A stretch of 64,000 bases of DNA from Candidatus Methylopumilus turicensis (lineage in GTDB: Bacteria > Pseudomonadota > Gammaproteobacteria > Burkholderiales > Methylophilaceae). Both the position numbers and the translations under genes were made by a program. This document shows positions 18,083 through 26,860 of the stretch, piece by piece. The notes beneath the pieces were generated by a model. The model saw nothing but the letters and a program-made list of their open reading frames with translations, was not told the origin of the DNA and did not search any database. The stretch is from positions 930,001 to 994,000 of the forward strand of contig NZ_LN794158.1 of assembly GCF_000953015.1 (NCBI RefSeq), read 5' to 3'. Positions within the stretch are counted from its first letter, which is position 1. Each line of letters opens with the position of its first letter.

Positions 18083-18358
18083 CTAATAAACTTGATCATG
18101 ATCACCCACATTAACCAAAATAATTTCATGATCGGTCACGATCATGTCGAGCGTAATTCGATACTTGAGATTAACTGAGATACTGTAAAGCCCATCAAGC
18201 CTCCCCTTAAGCGCGTGCATCCGCAAAGATGGGTGATAAGGATTTAACTCCAACAACTCTAAGGTTTTAGCATACTGACGCTCGACATCAGCGTGACGGT
18301 TAAGGAAGTTGGCTGCCTTCCGGTTGTATTGCTCAGTGTAAATTAATGTCCAACGCAT
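18083..18358 (-). CDS. RelE/ParE-superfamily toxin
   Basis: This 91-residue toxin of a type II system begins [20 protein letters not shown]. It carries [30 protein letters not shown] and a final [12 protein letters not shown], as in the RelE/StbE/YafQ-like mRNA interferase group. The gene starts one base inside the antitoxin stop (translational coupling) and ends 8 bp before rfbA. It therefore splits the rhamnose operon between rfbD and rfbA. Confidence 0.88.
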   Translation of the reverse strand: MRWTLIYTEQYNRKAANFLNRHADVERQYAKTLELLELNPYHPSLRMHALKGRLDGLYSISVNLKYRITLDMIVTDHEIILVNVGDHDQVY

Positions 18359-18612
18359 TACTGATTGAGTTTGTGCAAATGCGCAATATGATCAGCAACC
18401 GAGCATTTCACAAACCGACCCGCCTCTATATCCGATCTAGATTCTGCTAGCGCAGCTTCAAGCTCACACTCCCTTAGATGCTGATATTGCTGTTGATTCA
18501 TTACCACATACTTAACCTTGCCACGCACACTCAAGCCTGCTTCAGGCTGAGCTGCTAGGGCTTCTTCTATTGCTTTCACCCCTTTAACCTTCAAATCATT
18601 CGCTGAAATCAT
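18358..18612 (-). CDS. Phd/YefM-type antitoxin
   Basis: The ATG at 18612 is chosen because GAGGTG lies 7 nt upstream; a TTG two codons earlier is possible. The product is about 84 residues. The N-terminal DNA-binding half reads ISANDLKVKGVKAIEEAL and VRGKVKYVVMNQQQYQHL. The C-terminal part, ECELEAALAESRSDIEAGRF, is the expected toxin-wrapping helix. It neutralises the adjacent RelE-like toxin and probably represses its own promoter at the inverted repeat upstream. Confidence 0.88.
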   Translation of the reverse strand: MISANDLKVKGVKAIEEALAAQPEAGLSVRGKVKYVVMNQQQYQHLRECELEAALAESRSDIEAGRFVKCSVADHIAHLHKLNQ

Positions 18613-18645
18613 ATCCAAACACCTCGTTGAAACTATATGAATAGC

Positions 18646-18681
18646 ATTCTAAACCGTACTATTAATAATGCAATTATTAAT
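18646..18681 (-). promoter_or_regulatory. Promoter and operator of the toxin-antitoxin pair
   Basis: On the minus strand TTGCAT (18668-18673) and TAGAAT (18646-18651) form a sigma-70 promoter with a 16-bp spacer. A perfect inverted repeat with 9-bp arms ATTAATAAT (18661-18669) and ATTATTAAT (18673-18681) around GCA overlaps the -35 box and the rfbD stop codon. This suits autoregulation by the toxin-antitoxin complex. Transcripts from here would also read into rfbA and rfbC. Confidence 0.55.
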
Positions 18682-19582
18682 TCAATCTTTCCGCGTGACT
18701 CTCAATATACTCTAATACCTTTATTACCTCATCCTGCCAAGTTGGCAACAAAACCCCAAAGGTAGTTTTTATTTTCGTAGTATCAAGTCTTGAGTTTGCG
18801 AGCCTAGGTGCTGGAAGCGGATAGTCTGCCGTCCTAATTGACTGAATAGCATTTGAAGAAATTTTAGTGTTAACACCGAGCTTGTTCGCGCGAGCCACCA
18901 CCATCTGCGCATAACCATGCCAGCTCGTCTCCCCCTCGGTCACCAGGTGGTAAGTTCCATACTTTTGGCATGCACCAGGTTCAAATAACTGTTTCGCAAT
19001 AATCGCCGTCACATCCGCCAACAATGCGGCCGATGTTGGGGAGCCGATCTGATCAGAAACGATGCTCAGCCTATCTCTCTCTTGAGAGAGCTTTAGCATG
19101 GTCTTTAAGAAATTCACTCCATGACTACCAAACACCCAGCTGGTACGAAGGATAATATGCTTAGGAGCATTATTTCGCACCGCCGCTTCCCCTAATGCCT
19201 TGCTCTTGCCGTACACAGACTTAGGATTTATTTTGTCAGTCTCGGTATAGGTGCCCTCTTTAAGGCCATCAAACACATAGTCTGTTGAGTAGTGGATGAT
19301 CGGAATATTGCGTCTCGATGCAAATTTTGCAAGGATCTCTGGCGCCTTAGCATTAATCGCATGAGCAATCACAGGCTCACTCTCAGCCTTATCTACCGCG
19401 GTATAGGCGGCAGGGTTCACAATCAAATCCGGCTTAACTTTCTCGAGAAGCTTATCTATCGCGGCAGAGTCACTGAGGTCACACTCCTTCAGATCCACGC
19501 CTATCACCGTCCCAAGGGTGGCTAAGCTTCGCATAAGCTCGAAGCCAACCTGGCCGTTCTTACCTGTGACTAAAATCTTCAT
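18677..19582 (-). CDS. rfbD: dTDP-4-dehydrorhamnose reductase
   Basis: This 301-residue SDR reduces the 4-keto intermediate to dTDP-L-rhamnose. It has TGKNGQVGFEL (6-16), NPAAYTAVDKAE (56-67), STDYVFDG (99-106) and catalytic YGKSK (124-128), then RTSWVFG. It starts 7 bp after rfbB. It is normally followed directly by rfbA, but here by the toxin-antitoxin pair. The length fits the family. Confidence 0.96.
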   Translation of the reverse strand: MKILVTGKNGQVGFELMRSLATLGTVIGVDLKECDLSDSAAIDKLLEKVKPDLIVNPAAYTAVDKAESEPVIAHAINAKAPEILAKFASRRNIPIIHYSTDYVFDGLKEGTYTETDKINPKSVYGKSKALGEAAVRNNAPKHIILRTSWVFGSHGVNFLKTMLKLSQERDRLSIVSDQIGSPTSAALLADVTAIIAKQLFEPGACQKYGTYHLVTEGETSWHGYAQMVVARANKLGVNTKISSNAIQSIRTADYPLPAPRLANSRLDTTKIKTTFGVLLPTWQDEVIKVLEYIESHAERLN

Positions 19583-19589
19583 TAAAGTC

Positions 19590-20645
19590 TCAGACGTATT
19601 GCTTATTGAGCCACTGACGGTAAGCGCCGCTCACCACGTGATCAACCCATGGTTGATTTTCCAAATACCAGATGACCGTCTTACGAATACCTGTCTCAAA
19701 GGTCTCCTGAGGTTTCCAACCCAGTTCATGCTCAATCTTCGTTGCATCAATTGCATAACGTCTGTCGTGGCCAGGCCTATCTTTCACAAACGTGATCTGC
19801 ACCTTATAGCTTAAGCCATCTTCTCGTGGCTTCAATTCGTCTAAGATCTCACAGAGCGTGTTCACCACATCCAAGTTAGCCTTCTCATTCCAACCACCGA
19901 CGTTGTATGTGTCACCCAGCTTGCCTTCAGCTAACACTCGGCGAATGGCACTGCAATGATCTTTCACAAAAAGCCAATCTCTGATCTGCTGACCGTCTCC
20001 ATACATAGGAAGCGACTTGCCGTTCATGGCATTAAGCAAACATAATGGGATCAACTTCTCGGGGAAGTGGTACGGGCCATAGTTATTGGAGCAGTTGGTC
20101 GTTAACACAGGTAGGCCGTAGGTATGATGGTAGGCGCGGACTAGATGGTCAGACGCCGCCTTGGAGGCTGAGTAAGGACTGTTGGGCGCATATGGGGTTG
20201 TTTCCGTGAAGGCAGGATCATTAGCACACAGAGTGCCATACACCTCATCCGTAGACACATGCAAAAAACGAAAGTCAGTTTTGGCTTTTTCATCAAGCTC
20301 AGCCCAATAAGCGCGCACAGACTCCAGGAGGTGAAATGTACCCACCACATTTGTCTGGATAAAGTCTTCGGGACCATGGATAGAGCGGTCTACATGACTC
20401 TCGGCTGCGAAATTGATCACAGCACGCGGCTTGTATGTATGGAGAAGCTTAGGGACTAGCTTAGTGTCGCCAATATCCCCTTTAACAAAGATATGTCTTG
20501 GGTCATATTCATGGCTAGAAAGATTTTCTAGGTTGCCGGCATAGGTCAGGAGGTCTAAATTCAAGACAGACTCATCTGATTGGGCCAGCCATTCTAAAAC
20601 AAAGTTAGACCCAATAAAGCCTGCCCCGCCTGTGACTAAAATCAT
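19590..20645 (-). CDS. rfbB: dTDP-glucose 4,6-dehydratase
   Basis: This 351-residue SDR has [11 protein letters not shown] (5-15), [10 protein letters not shown] (80-89), the catalytic STDEVYG (131-137) and YSASK (158-162), and then [11 protein letters not shown]. It forms the 4-keto-6-deoxy intermediate from dTDP-glucose. It is first in the rhamnose operon. The divergent ligase-like gene starts 80 bp away, so both promoters share that interval. Confidence 0.97.
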   Translation of the reverse strand: MILVTGGAGFIGSNFVLEWLAQSDESVLNLDLLTYAGNLENLSSHEYDPRHIFVKGDIGDTKLVPKLLHTYKPRAVINFAAESHVDRSIHGPEDFIQTNVVGTFHLLESVRAYWAELDEKAKTDFRFLHVSTDEVYGTLCANDPAFTETTPYAPNSPYSASKAASDHLVRAYHHTYGLPVLTTNCSNNYGPYHFPEKLIPLCLLNAMNGKSLPMYGDGQQIRDWLFVKDHCSAIRRVLAEGKLGDTYNVGGWNEKANLDVVNTLCEILDELKPREDGLSYKVQITFVKDRPGHDRRYAIDATKIEHELGWKPQETFETGIRKTVIWYLENQPWVDHVVSGAYRQWLNKQYV

Positions 20646-20725
20646 GTACCATCCTAATCAAATAACGCTACAATTCTAACATAGCCACTTAACGCGCTCA
20701 TCTAATTTATAAAGTTAAAGTCCCC

Positions 20726-21949
20726 ATGCAATCACAAAAAATACTAAAAAATTTAGAAATCATTCTCTTAAGCTTAATGATCATAAGCCTGCCGAGCTTA
20801 GAGGCCCCCAAGAATGTCTTTTTAGTTTTTTATGTGATCGTCGCGCTCATTAGGCAATTCGGCAATCCCCACAGACTTGTTTGGAGTCAATGGGACTCTA
20901 TTTTCTTAGCTTTACTGGGCACCGCTTTGATGAGTACCTTATTTGCTGGGATGCCTCAGCATGAGGAATGGAAAGGCTTCAAGGTACTCGTCACCATGAT
21001 TAGCACCGGATGGCTTGTATCAAGAAGTCATTATGCCGAAAAAGAATTAGCGCTGCTGTTCAAGGTCACCGTACTGGGTGCGATTCCCCCACTCGCCTGG
21101 GGGCTGTGGGAGTTGTTCGTCAGTCACACAAAGATCGCCCTTCAAATACACTCTGTCGGCCACGTCAATCACTCAGCCATCTATCTTGTGATGATCTTTG
21201 GTGCAGCCATAGGCTGGCTGCTTTCATATGGTTCAGAATCAAAAATTCTGAACCGAGTTTTGTTAGCAGCATTGAGCATTCTTTTTTTCATCAGTTTGAT
21301 TATTGGTCAATCAAGGGGCGCTTTGGGTGTTGGGGCTTTAATGGCAGTTCTCATTAGCTTATCTCTCGGAAAAACTTGGAAAATTAAATGCCTTGGTATC
21401 GCAACAACTCTGATTATTATTGTGGCGGCTGTGATATTTAATGCTGGAGTAGTTCAAAAAGAGATCTCTAACGAAAAAAACAATTATGTTTTGTCAGGAC
21501 GAGAAAGAGTATGGAATGTCTCTCTAGAGGCCGCGCGGTTTCACCCCATTCTTGGACTCGGGATGAGTAACTGGCATTTCATTACACTGGACCAGCTAAA
21601 AGCTTCCGTTGAAAAGCGCCATGAAACTTTCAACCCAAATAACTACTGGATTTCAGTTGGTCACTCACACAACCTATACCTTACCGCCTTAGTTGATCGC
21701 GGAATCGTAGGGCTAGGTGTAACCTTAGTATTTATGCTTGCCTGGCTAAGGCACCTTACTAAAACATTTAAACTTACAAAGCTAAGCAACCAAGCAGCAT
21801 ATCTATGGGGCGGCTCTTTCAGTGCATGGTTGGCCACCTTTGGGATTGGTTTTGTGAATACAACTTTCCATCACGAACACGGAATTTTGGCCTGCCTACT
21901 TCTTGGGCTATATCTAAACTACACGCGACCACACCAACAACATTTATAG
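20726..21949 (+). CDS. O-antigen ligase/polymerase-type membrane protein (Wzy_C family)
   Basis: This 407-residue protein has about 10-12 hydrophobic segments. Its large periplasmic loop carries SGRERVWNVSLEAARFHPIL then GLGMSNW and VGHSHNLYLTALVDRGIVGL. The RxxxW and HNxYL elements are those of WaaL/Wzy_C proteins. It could ligate O-antigen to lipid A-core or polymerise repeat units; sequence alone does not separate these. It is divergent from rfbB, and its coding is less AT-rich than that of the transferases. Confidence 0.88.
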   Translation: MQSQKILKNLEIILLSLMIISLPSLEAPKNVFLVFYVIVALIRQFGNPHRLVWSQWDSIFLALLGTALMSTLFAGMPQHEEWKGFKVLVTMISTGWLVSRSHYAEKELALLFKVTVLGAIPPLAWGLWELFVSHTKIALQIHSVGHVNHSAIYLVMIFGAAIGWLLSYGSESKILNRVLLAALSILFFISLIIGQSRGALGVGALMAVLISLSLGKTWKIKCLGIATTLIIIVAAVIFNAGVVQKEISNEKNNYVLSGRERVWNVSLEAARFHPILGLGMSNWHFITLDQLKASVEKRHETFNPNNYWISVGHSHNLYLTALVDRGIVGLGVTLVFMLAWLRHLTKTFKLTKLSNQAAYLWGGSFSAWLATFGIGFVNTTFHHEHGILACLLLGLYLNYTRPHQQHL

Positions 21950-21999
21950 CCAGTAGTGAGCAAGATGACAGCAGACATCCAAAAGCTATTTCTAGTTAG

Positions 22000-22665
22000 C
22001 TATTTGACGCCAAAAGCTATCGAGATTTTATAGGGTTTGAATAGATACAACAGCCGATGATTTTCTAGCCACTTAGTAGGCTTCTGTAAAATCCATAGAG
22101 GTTTTAATAACTTCCGAACCCTCTTAAAGAAACCCATCCTCATAAATTCCTCTTTGTAAGAGCCTGAAACTATCAAGTGCCGCTCACGCCAGTCTAGTGG
22201 AATGATAGCTGCTATCTCATCAGGATGCGGCCGATACATAGTATCAATTGGGTCAGCATGGTAAGGATAATCATTAGGCACCGTAACGATTAAAGCATCC
22301 CCCTTACCCATCTTTATATAAATCTTCTTCAAAAACTCATTACGTGCAAAAGTGGGAATATGCTCAAATACGTTAGCAAGAATGAATAGTCTTGGGCCGG
22401 CAATCTTATCAACGAAATCTAATCCATCTGGCAGACTCAAATCCTGAACGAGATCTACACCCGGGAAACTAAAGGCATCGACATTAACGATATTTGCGCC
22501 TAACGCAATCAACGGCTCAAAAACATTGTCACGAACCCATGGCTTAGACCTGATCAGGTGATGCACATCACCACTACCCAAGTTGATGGCCGTCTTAAAT
22601 GGACTGACGCCTTTGTGCCCAGCAAGTATGTCCTTAATTACAGCGCTTTCTTCTAGCCTCATCAA
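22000..22665 (-). CDS. Class I SAM-dependent methyltransferase
   Basis: This 221-residue protein has the motif I-like INLGSGDVHHLI near residue 28, NIVNVDAFSFPGVD as the acidic motif II and PRLFILANVFEHIPTFARNE as the motif IV/post region. A TVPNDYPYHADPIDTMYRPH segment follows, as in Methyltransf_11-like proteins of polysaccharide loci. Substrate unknown. It is convergent with the ligase-like gene 50 bp away. A GTP/NTP role was considered and not supported. Confidence 0.75.
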   Translation of the reverse strand: MMRLEESAVIKDILAGHKGVSPFKTAINLGSGDVHHLIRSKPWVRDNVFEPLIALGANIVNVDAFSFPGVDLVQDLSLPDGLDFVDKIAGPRLFILANVFEHIPTFARNEFLKKIYIKMGKGDALIVTVPNDYPYHADPIDTMYRPHPDEIAAIIPLDWRERHLIVSGSYKEEFMRMGFFKRVRKLLKPLWILQKPTKWLENHRLLYLFKPYKISIAFGVK

Positions 22666-22990
22666 GCATTACCTTTGTCAAATTAAATACTGTCTGGATT
22701 ATGCATGAATTCCCCAATAAAATCCCCCTAATGCTCTAGAGATAAAATCGACAAGATCTCTCAATAAAAAACAAAGCAACCGACTAACCCAATTAATGCA
22801 ACACCATAATTGCACTCAATTCACGAGGAAAAGCCATCACTTTTTCATAACGTTATGTATTTCATAAAAAATATGACCAATGCCCCTAAAGCAAACGCAC
22901 GCTAATACCATTTATCAGCCACGCAAATGTATTCTCTACCCGTCTGTTCAGGGCTATAATTCATCATCCGTTTTCAACGTCGAGCCCAAC
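22666..22990. other. Intergenic stretch between methyltransferase and psiE
   Basis: About 325 bp without a convincing gene. It contains a perfect palindrome CATAACGTTATG (22846-22857) and a -10-like TATAAT (22955-22960), 30 bp before the psiE ATG with only a weak -35. An in-frame ATG at 22880 would extend psiE by 37 non-hydrophobic residues but does not match the family. I saw no clear Pho box. Confidence 0.4.
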
Positions 22991-23392
22991 ATGACCCCCA
23001 ACCATTTCACCAAGATCACGCAACGCGGCCTGAGCATCGTAGGCCAGGTAGTTCTCATTATTATTGCGCTCGCGACGATATTTGCCGTGTTTCAAGAAAT
23101 CACCCATATTTGGGAAGCGAAAGCGCTCACCGTTGGTGACTTGCTATTGATGTTTCTCTACTTAGAGGTGATGTCGATGCTCGGTCACTACCTAGGCTCA
23201 GGAAACCTCCCCGTGCGCTATCCGCTCTATATCGGCATTATTGCCTTGGCGCGTTTTTTGGTGCTTGAGATTAAGGAGTTGGACGCCTTCCGCATGTGGG
23301 CTTTGTCAGGGTCAATATTGCTAATTGCGTTGGCGATTTTAATTGTGCGTTATGGTCATGTTAAGTTTCCTTACACAGACCACTCTGACTAG
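22991..23392 (+). CDS. psiE: PsiE-like phosphate-starvation-inducible membrane protein
   Basis: The start at ATG 22991 (TPNHFTKITQRGLSIVG) gives 133 residues, the usual PsiE length. There are four transmembrane segments (about 12-35, 48-70, 80-100, 106-126). The conserved FLYLEVMSMLGHYL and VRYPLYIGIIALARFL stretches fit the family. Its biochemical role is unknown; in enterics it responds to phosphate limitation. No Pho box could be recognised here. It ends just before a strong bidirectional terminator shared with hslR. Confidence 0.82.
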   Translation: MTPNHFTKITQRGLSIVGQVVLIIIALATIFAVFQEITHIWEAKALTVGDLLLMFLYLEVMSMLGHYLGSGNLPVRYPLYIGIIALARFLVLEIKELDAFRMWALSGSILLIALAILIVRYGHVKFPYTDHSD

Positions 23393-23407
23393 GACGGCTT
23401 AAACCAA

Positions 23408-23445
23408 AAACAAAGGCAACCAATTGGTTGCCTTTGTTTATTTTT
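23408..23445. terminator. Bidirectional intrinsic terminator between psiE and hslR
   Basis: A perfect palindrome spans 23408-23439, with core arms CAAAGGCAACC and GGTTGCCTTTG around AATT. It is followed by a T-run on the plus strand and preceded by an A-run that serves the minus strand. It lies between convergent psiE and hslR. Confidence 0.9.
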
Positions 23446-23458
23446 AAAGTCACTGATC

Positions 23459-23866
23459 TTAAAAGTGACTAATCCCCGTAAACTTCTTAATATCCCTGAG
23501 TTGCCGCTTGGTTGGCCTTCCCGCCCCTCTTTCCCGTTTAGCATGGTCCGCTTCTTTCGTGACAGCCGCATTATCTCGCTTAGCAAGACTTTCAGGCGTC
23601 TCATCATAAAGTAGCGCAGCCTCTGGCGCGCCTCTGCGCGTAACTGAAAGTGCCTTGACCACGACCTCCATATCAAGCTCCTTTCGGCGGATATGAATCA
23701 CCTGGCCCACACGGACTTCTTTTGCTGGTTTGACACGGTCGCCGTCCACATGGATTTTACCGCCGTCAATCGCATCGGTTGCCAAGCTTCGGGTTTTGTA
23801 AAACCGGGCCGCCCAGAGCCATTTGTCTAAACGGCATTTACCATCGAGAAGATTGTCTGTCGCCAT
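23459..23866 (-). CDS. hslR: Heat-shock protein 15-like S4 RNA-binding protein
   Basis: This 135-residue protein has an S4 domain near the N-terminus (RLDKWLWAARFYKTRSLATD then IDGGKIHVDGDRVKPAKEV, about 12-60). Its C-terminus is basic (KRERGAGRPTKRQLRDIKK). In E. coli Hsp15 rescues stalled 50S subunits carrying nascent chains. Length and the C-terminal GRPTKRxxR motif match. It starts 9 bp after the Lon-like gene ends, so the two are probably cotranscribed. Confidence 0.9.
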   Translation of the reverse strand: MATDNLLDGKCRLDKWLWAARFYKTRSLATDAIDGGKIHVDGDRVKPAKEVRVGQVIHIRRKELDMEVVVKALSVTRRGAPEAALLYDETPESLAKRDNAAVTKEADHAKRERGAGRPTKRQLRDIKKFTGISHF

Positions 23867-23875
23867 CGCCTAACC

Positions 23876-26116
23876 TTAACGCGGATTCTTTAACTGAATC
23901 GCACGGTTATGCTGCAAGGCGGTACGGAAGGTTTCGAGGTGATGTTGGGCTTTGCCCAGCACTGAGTTTTGGGCATAACGGTCACCAGACCACGCACCTG
24001 CTGGCACATCGGTCAACAATTCAATCGCCTCGAGTACGTTCGTTACAGGATAGATATGGAACTGCCCTGCGTTCACAGCCTCGATGACCTCATCATCAAG
24101 CAGCAAGTGCGCAAGATTTCGGCTAGGGATTAAGACGCCCTGTTTACCATCTAAGCCGATGGCCTTACAAATCCGGAAGTAACCCTCAATTTTTTCATTG
24201 AGGCCGCCAATGGCCATGACCTCACCATGCTGATTCATGGCACCTGTTACCGCGAGCCCTTGTTTAATCGGCACGCCAGACAGTGCTGAAAGTAAGGCAT
24301 AGAGCTCGGCACATGAAGCAGAATCGCCTTCTACGCCGTAATACTCCTGCTCAAACACCAAGGACGCGGTGAGTGATAATGGTGTCAAACTACTAAAGCT
24401 CGCTGACAGCCAGCTACGCAGTATCATCAAGCCCTTATCGTGATTGGGCCCCGTCATTGCCACCTCACGGTCGATATTAATCACGCCTTCAGCCCCCGCA
24501 TAACACCTGGCTGAGATACGGACCGGAGAACCAAAACTCATGTCGCCTAAATCGATATGTGTCAGACCATTGATTTGTCCTATTTGCTCGCCCGTCACAT
24601 TGATCATTACTTCGCCATCAATCATTGATTCACGCAGCTGACGCTCTGGGCTGTTGTGACGTTTGCGACGCGCATCCAAGGCCGCTTGCACATCATCCGC
24701 ACGCACAAACTCAGAGGCAGCCAGGTTGGCCATGACCGCACTCTCAAGCACCAGTCGCTCTAACAATGAAAAACGGGTACCAATCCGGGTTTGATCGTCA
24801 ATCGTACGCTGCATAAATCGAATCAATTTCACCACGGCATTTGCATCAAATGGTTTCAATGCGTGCTGATGACAGAATGTTGCAATCAACCCAGCAATCG
24901 CTAAATAAGAGGCCTGATTCGCCTGCATACTCTCCACAAAGTCCACTTTGATTTGGAAATAACGGGCAAACTCTGGCAGCTCATCTTGCAGGGCATAATA
25001 CTCTTCACGTGTGGCAATAAAGACCAGCTTCACATCCGCAGCCAAAGCCTCCGGTGCAAAATGAATCCCGGCATTCGGGCCTGGCGTGCCGCTGGCTTCT
25101 TCAATCTGGATAGACCCATTACGCAAGAAGCGATGCAACTTCTCAAAAATCTGAACCCCTGATTGTTGATCTGCATTGATATCACGCAAATAAAGCATCA
25201 GCGTGCCGCCATGTGCCTTGAGTAAATTGCCTGCACGCAGACGCATAAAGTCTGCCGTGTTGCTGCTACTTTCTGCACTCTCCAAGCCACCAAAAAGTGA
25301 GCTAAACGTAGGATCATCATCAAAGATAACCGGCGAACCTAAACTTGGATTATCTAGATAACTAGCATTATCCACCATCACATTGACACGGAAGCGGCCT
25401 AAAAATCCCTCAAGCAATCCCTCGTTATCGCTGCCTGCGGACTGATTAAAAATTTCAATATTTTCACAAACATCCCGCATCAAGGCGGCAAGATAAAGAT
25501 CGAACTTCAGTAACTCTGCCATGGCGAAAGGACTCGCGTCCCCCTTCACAATCATGATCAGGCGTGCAAACTGCTCGGTGAAAAACGCTTCTAGCGCATG
25601 CTTCAACTGCTCCGCGAGCTTAATTTCAACGCTACTGATGTTGTCACTTTCCTTTGATTCAGCATCACTGCTAGCCGCTTTCTCAGGTTTCGCCTCTTCC
25701 TTTGCCGCTGTCTGTGCAATGAGTGCGGGAATACACTTAATCATTTGACGAATGAACGCATCCATCTCAACACGAAGGCGGACGCCATGGCCAGCATTCA
25801 AGTAAAGCGCGAGCGGTTTTTCGGGTGTTTCAAAGTGATAGAGTAAGACTAAGTCATGCGGTTTAGGTCGCTTAGCGGAAGCCGTTTGAATCGCTTGCAA
25901 GGTGAGTGACTTACGACCACTTCCTGATTCACCTAGCACCAACATATTAAAGCCAGGTTCAAAGATACTTAATCCAAAATTCGCAGCTTGCTCAGCATCA
26001 CTTTGACCAATCCATTGAGGAAAGCTATCAAGATTCAGCGTCGATGTATTCGCAAAGCCAAGATCAATCGCCTGCAATGGAAGATTAAGTTGAGATGATT
26101 TTAAAGAGAGTGACAT
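23876..26116 (-). CDS. Lon-family AAA+ protease (YcbZ/LonB-like)
   Basis: This 746-residue protein begins with an ATPase domain (Walker A GESGSGRKSLTL near 60). A variable insert rich in Ala, Glu and Ser lies around 145-165. The C-terminal Lon proteolytic domain carries the catalytic Ser in GDSASCAELYALLSAL and the Lys in GGLNEKIEGYF (about 650 and 690). It resembles the AAA_32/Lon group of E. coli YcbZ rather than classical LonA, because it lacks the LonA N-domain. It is probably a quality-control or regulatory protease; substrates are unknown. Confidence 0.88.
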   Translation of the reverse strand: MSLSLKSSQLNLPLQAIDLGFANTSTLNLDSFPQWIGQSDAEQAANFGLSIFEPGFNMLVLGESGSGRKSLTLQAIQTASAKRPKPHDLVLLYHFETPEKPLALYLNAGHGVRLRVEMDAFIRQMIKCIPALIAQTAAKEEAKPEKAASSDAESKESDNISSVEIKLAEQLKHALEAFFTEQFARLIMIVKGDASPFAMAELLKFDLYLAALMRDVCENIEIFNQSAGSDNEGLLEGFLGRFRVNVMVDNASYLDNPSLGSPVIFDDDPTFSSLFGGLESAESSSNTADFMRLRAGNLLKAHGGTLMLYLRDINADQQSGVQIFEKLHRFLRNGSIQIEEASGTPGPNAGIHFAPEALAADVKLVFIATREEYYALQDELPEFARYFQIKVDFVESMQANQASYLAIAGLIATFCHQHALKPFDANAVVKLIRFMQRTIDDQTRIGTRFSLLERLVLESAVMANLAASEFVRADDVQAALDARRKRHNSPERQLRESMIDGEVMINVTGEQIGQINGLTHIDLGDMSFGSPVRISARCYAGAEGVINIDREVAMTGPNHDKGLMILRSWLSASFSSLTPLSLTASLVFEQEYYGVEGDSASCAELYALLSALSGVPIKQGLAVTGAMNQHGEVMAIGGLNEKIEGYFRICKAIGLDGKQGVLIPSRNLAHLLLDDEVIEAVNAGQFHIYPVTNVLEAIELLTDVPAGAWSGDRYAQNSVLGKAQHHLETFRTALQHNRAIQLKNPR

Positions 26117-26143
26117 TCAGTATTTTCTAATCGTTAATTGTAT

Positions 26144-26596
26144 TTATGGATGCCAACGGCTACGCGCTTGATCATCCGAGTCTTTAGCTTCCACCCAGCG
26201 TTCACCTTGAGGCGTTTGTTCTTTTTTCCAAAATGGGGCTTCTGTTTTCAAGAAGTCCATCATGAACTCACATGCAGCAAAAGCGTCTTTGCGATGCGCT
26301 GAGGCAACCAAAACCAAAACAATTTGATCTAGCGGCTTTAATTCACCTACGCGGTGAATAATTAATGCATCAGTCACCGCCCATCTCGCTTGGGCCTGCT
26401 CGATGATGCTAGCGAGCGACTTTTCAGTCATCCCTGGATAATGCTCTAAGGTCATGGATGCAACATTGTCGCCATCATTTAAATCTCTGACTTGCCCAAC
26501 AAAGGAGACCACTGCGCCAATATGAGGGCTTATCCGTCGCAAGGCATCGATTTCAGTACCCACATCGAAATCTTCCGTTTGCACGCGCACCGTCAT
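26144..26596 (-). CDS. moaE: Molybdopterin synthase catalytic subunit
   Basis: This 150-residue MoaE has GAVVSFVGQVRD (about 27-38), TLEHYPGMTEKSL, IIHRVGELKPLD and VLVASAHRKDAFAACEFMMD, then APFWKKEQ with the catalytic lysines. It works with MoaD to add the dithiolene sulfurs to precursor Z. It follows moaD by 9 bp, making a two-gene operon with rmuC upstream. Confidence 0.96.
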   Translation of the reverse strand: MTVRVQTEDFDVGTEIDALRRISPHIGAVVSFVGQVRDLNDGDNVASMTLEHYPGMTEKSLASIIEQAQARWAVTDALIIHRVGELKPLDQIVLVLVASAHRKDAFAACEFMMDFLKTEAPFWKKEQTPQGERWVEAKDSDDQARSRWHP

Positions 26597-26605
26597 CGTA
26601 TTAAC

Positions 26606-26860
26606 TTAACCGCCGGTTACTGGCGGGAAGAAGGCCACTTCATCGCCATTTTTAATCGCAGCGTTATTCTCAACCAAGGCGTGATTAATGGCGGCACGGA
26701 TTGTTTGCTGTCCATTAAACAAATTCGCCCAAGCCTCGCCGCGCTTTGCCAAATGGAGCTTAAGCAAAGCAATGGTATTCACATCAGCCGGCAAGTCGAT
26801 TTCTTCTGTTGAATAGTTGAGCGATTCTTTTAATCTTGCAAAGTAAAGTACGGTAATCAA
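26606..26860 (-). CDS. moaD: Molybdopterin synthase sulfur-carrier subunit
   Basis: This 84-residue ubiquitin-fold protein begins ITVLYFARLKESLNYS and ends DEVAFFPPVTGG. The C-terminal Gly-Gly is the site of adenylation and thiocarboxylation. It lies directly between rmuC (adjacent) and moaE. The rest of the cofactor pathway is not in the window. Confidence 0.96.
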   Translation of the reverse strand: MITVLYFARLKESLNYSTEEIDLPADVNTIALLKLHLAKRGEAWANLFNGQQTIRAAINHALVENNAAIKNGDEVAFFPPVTGG

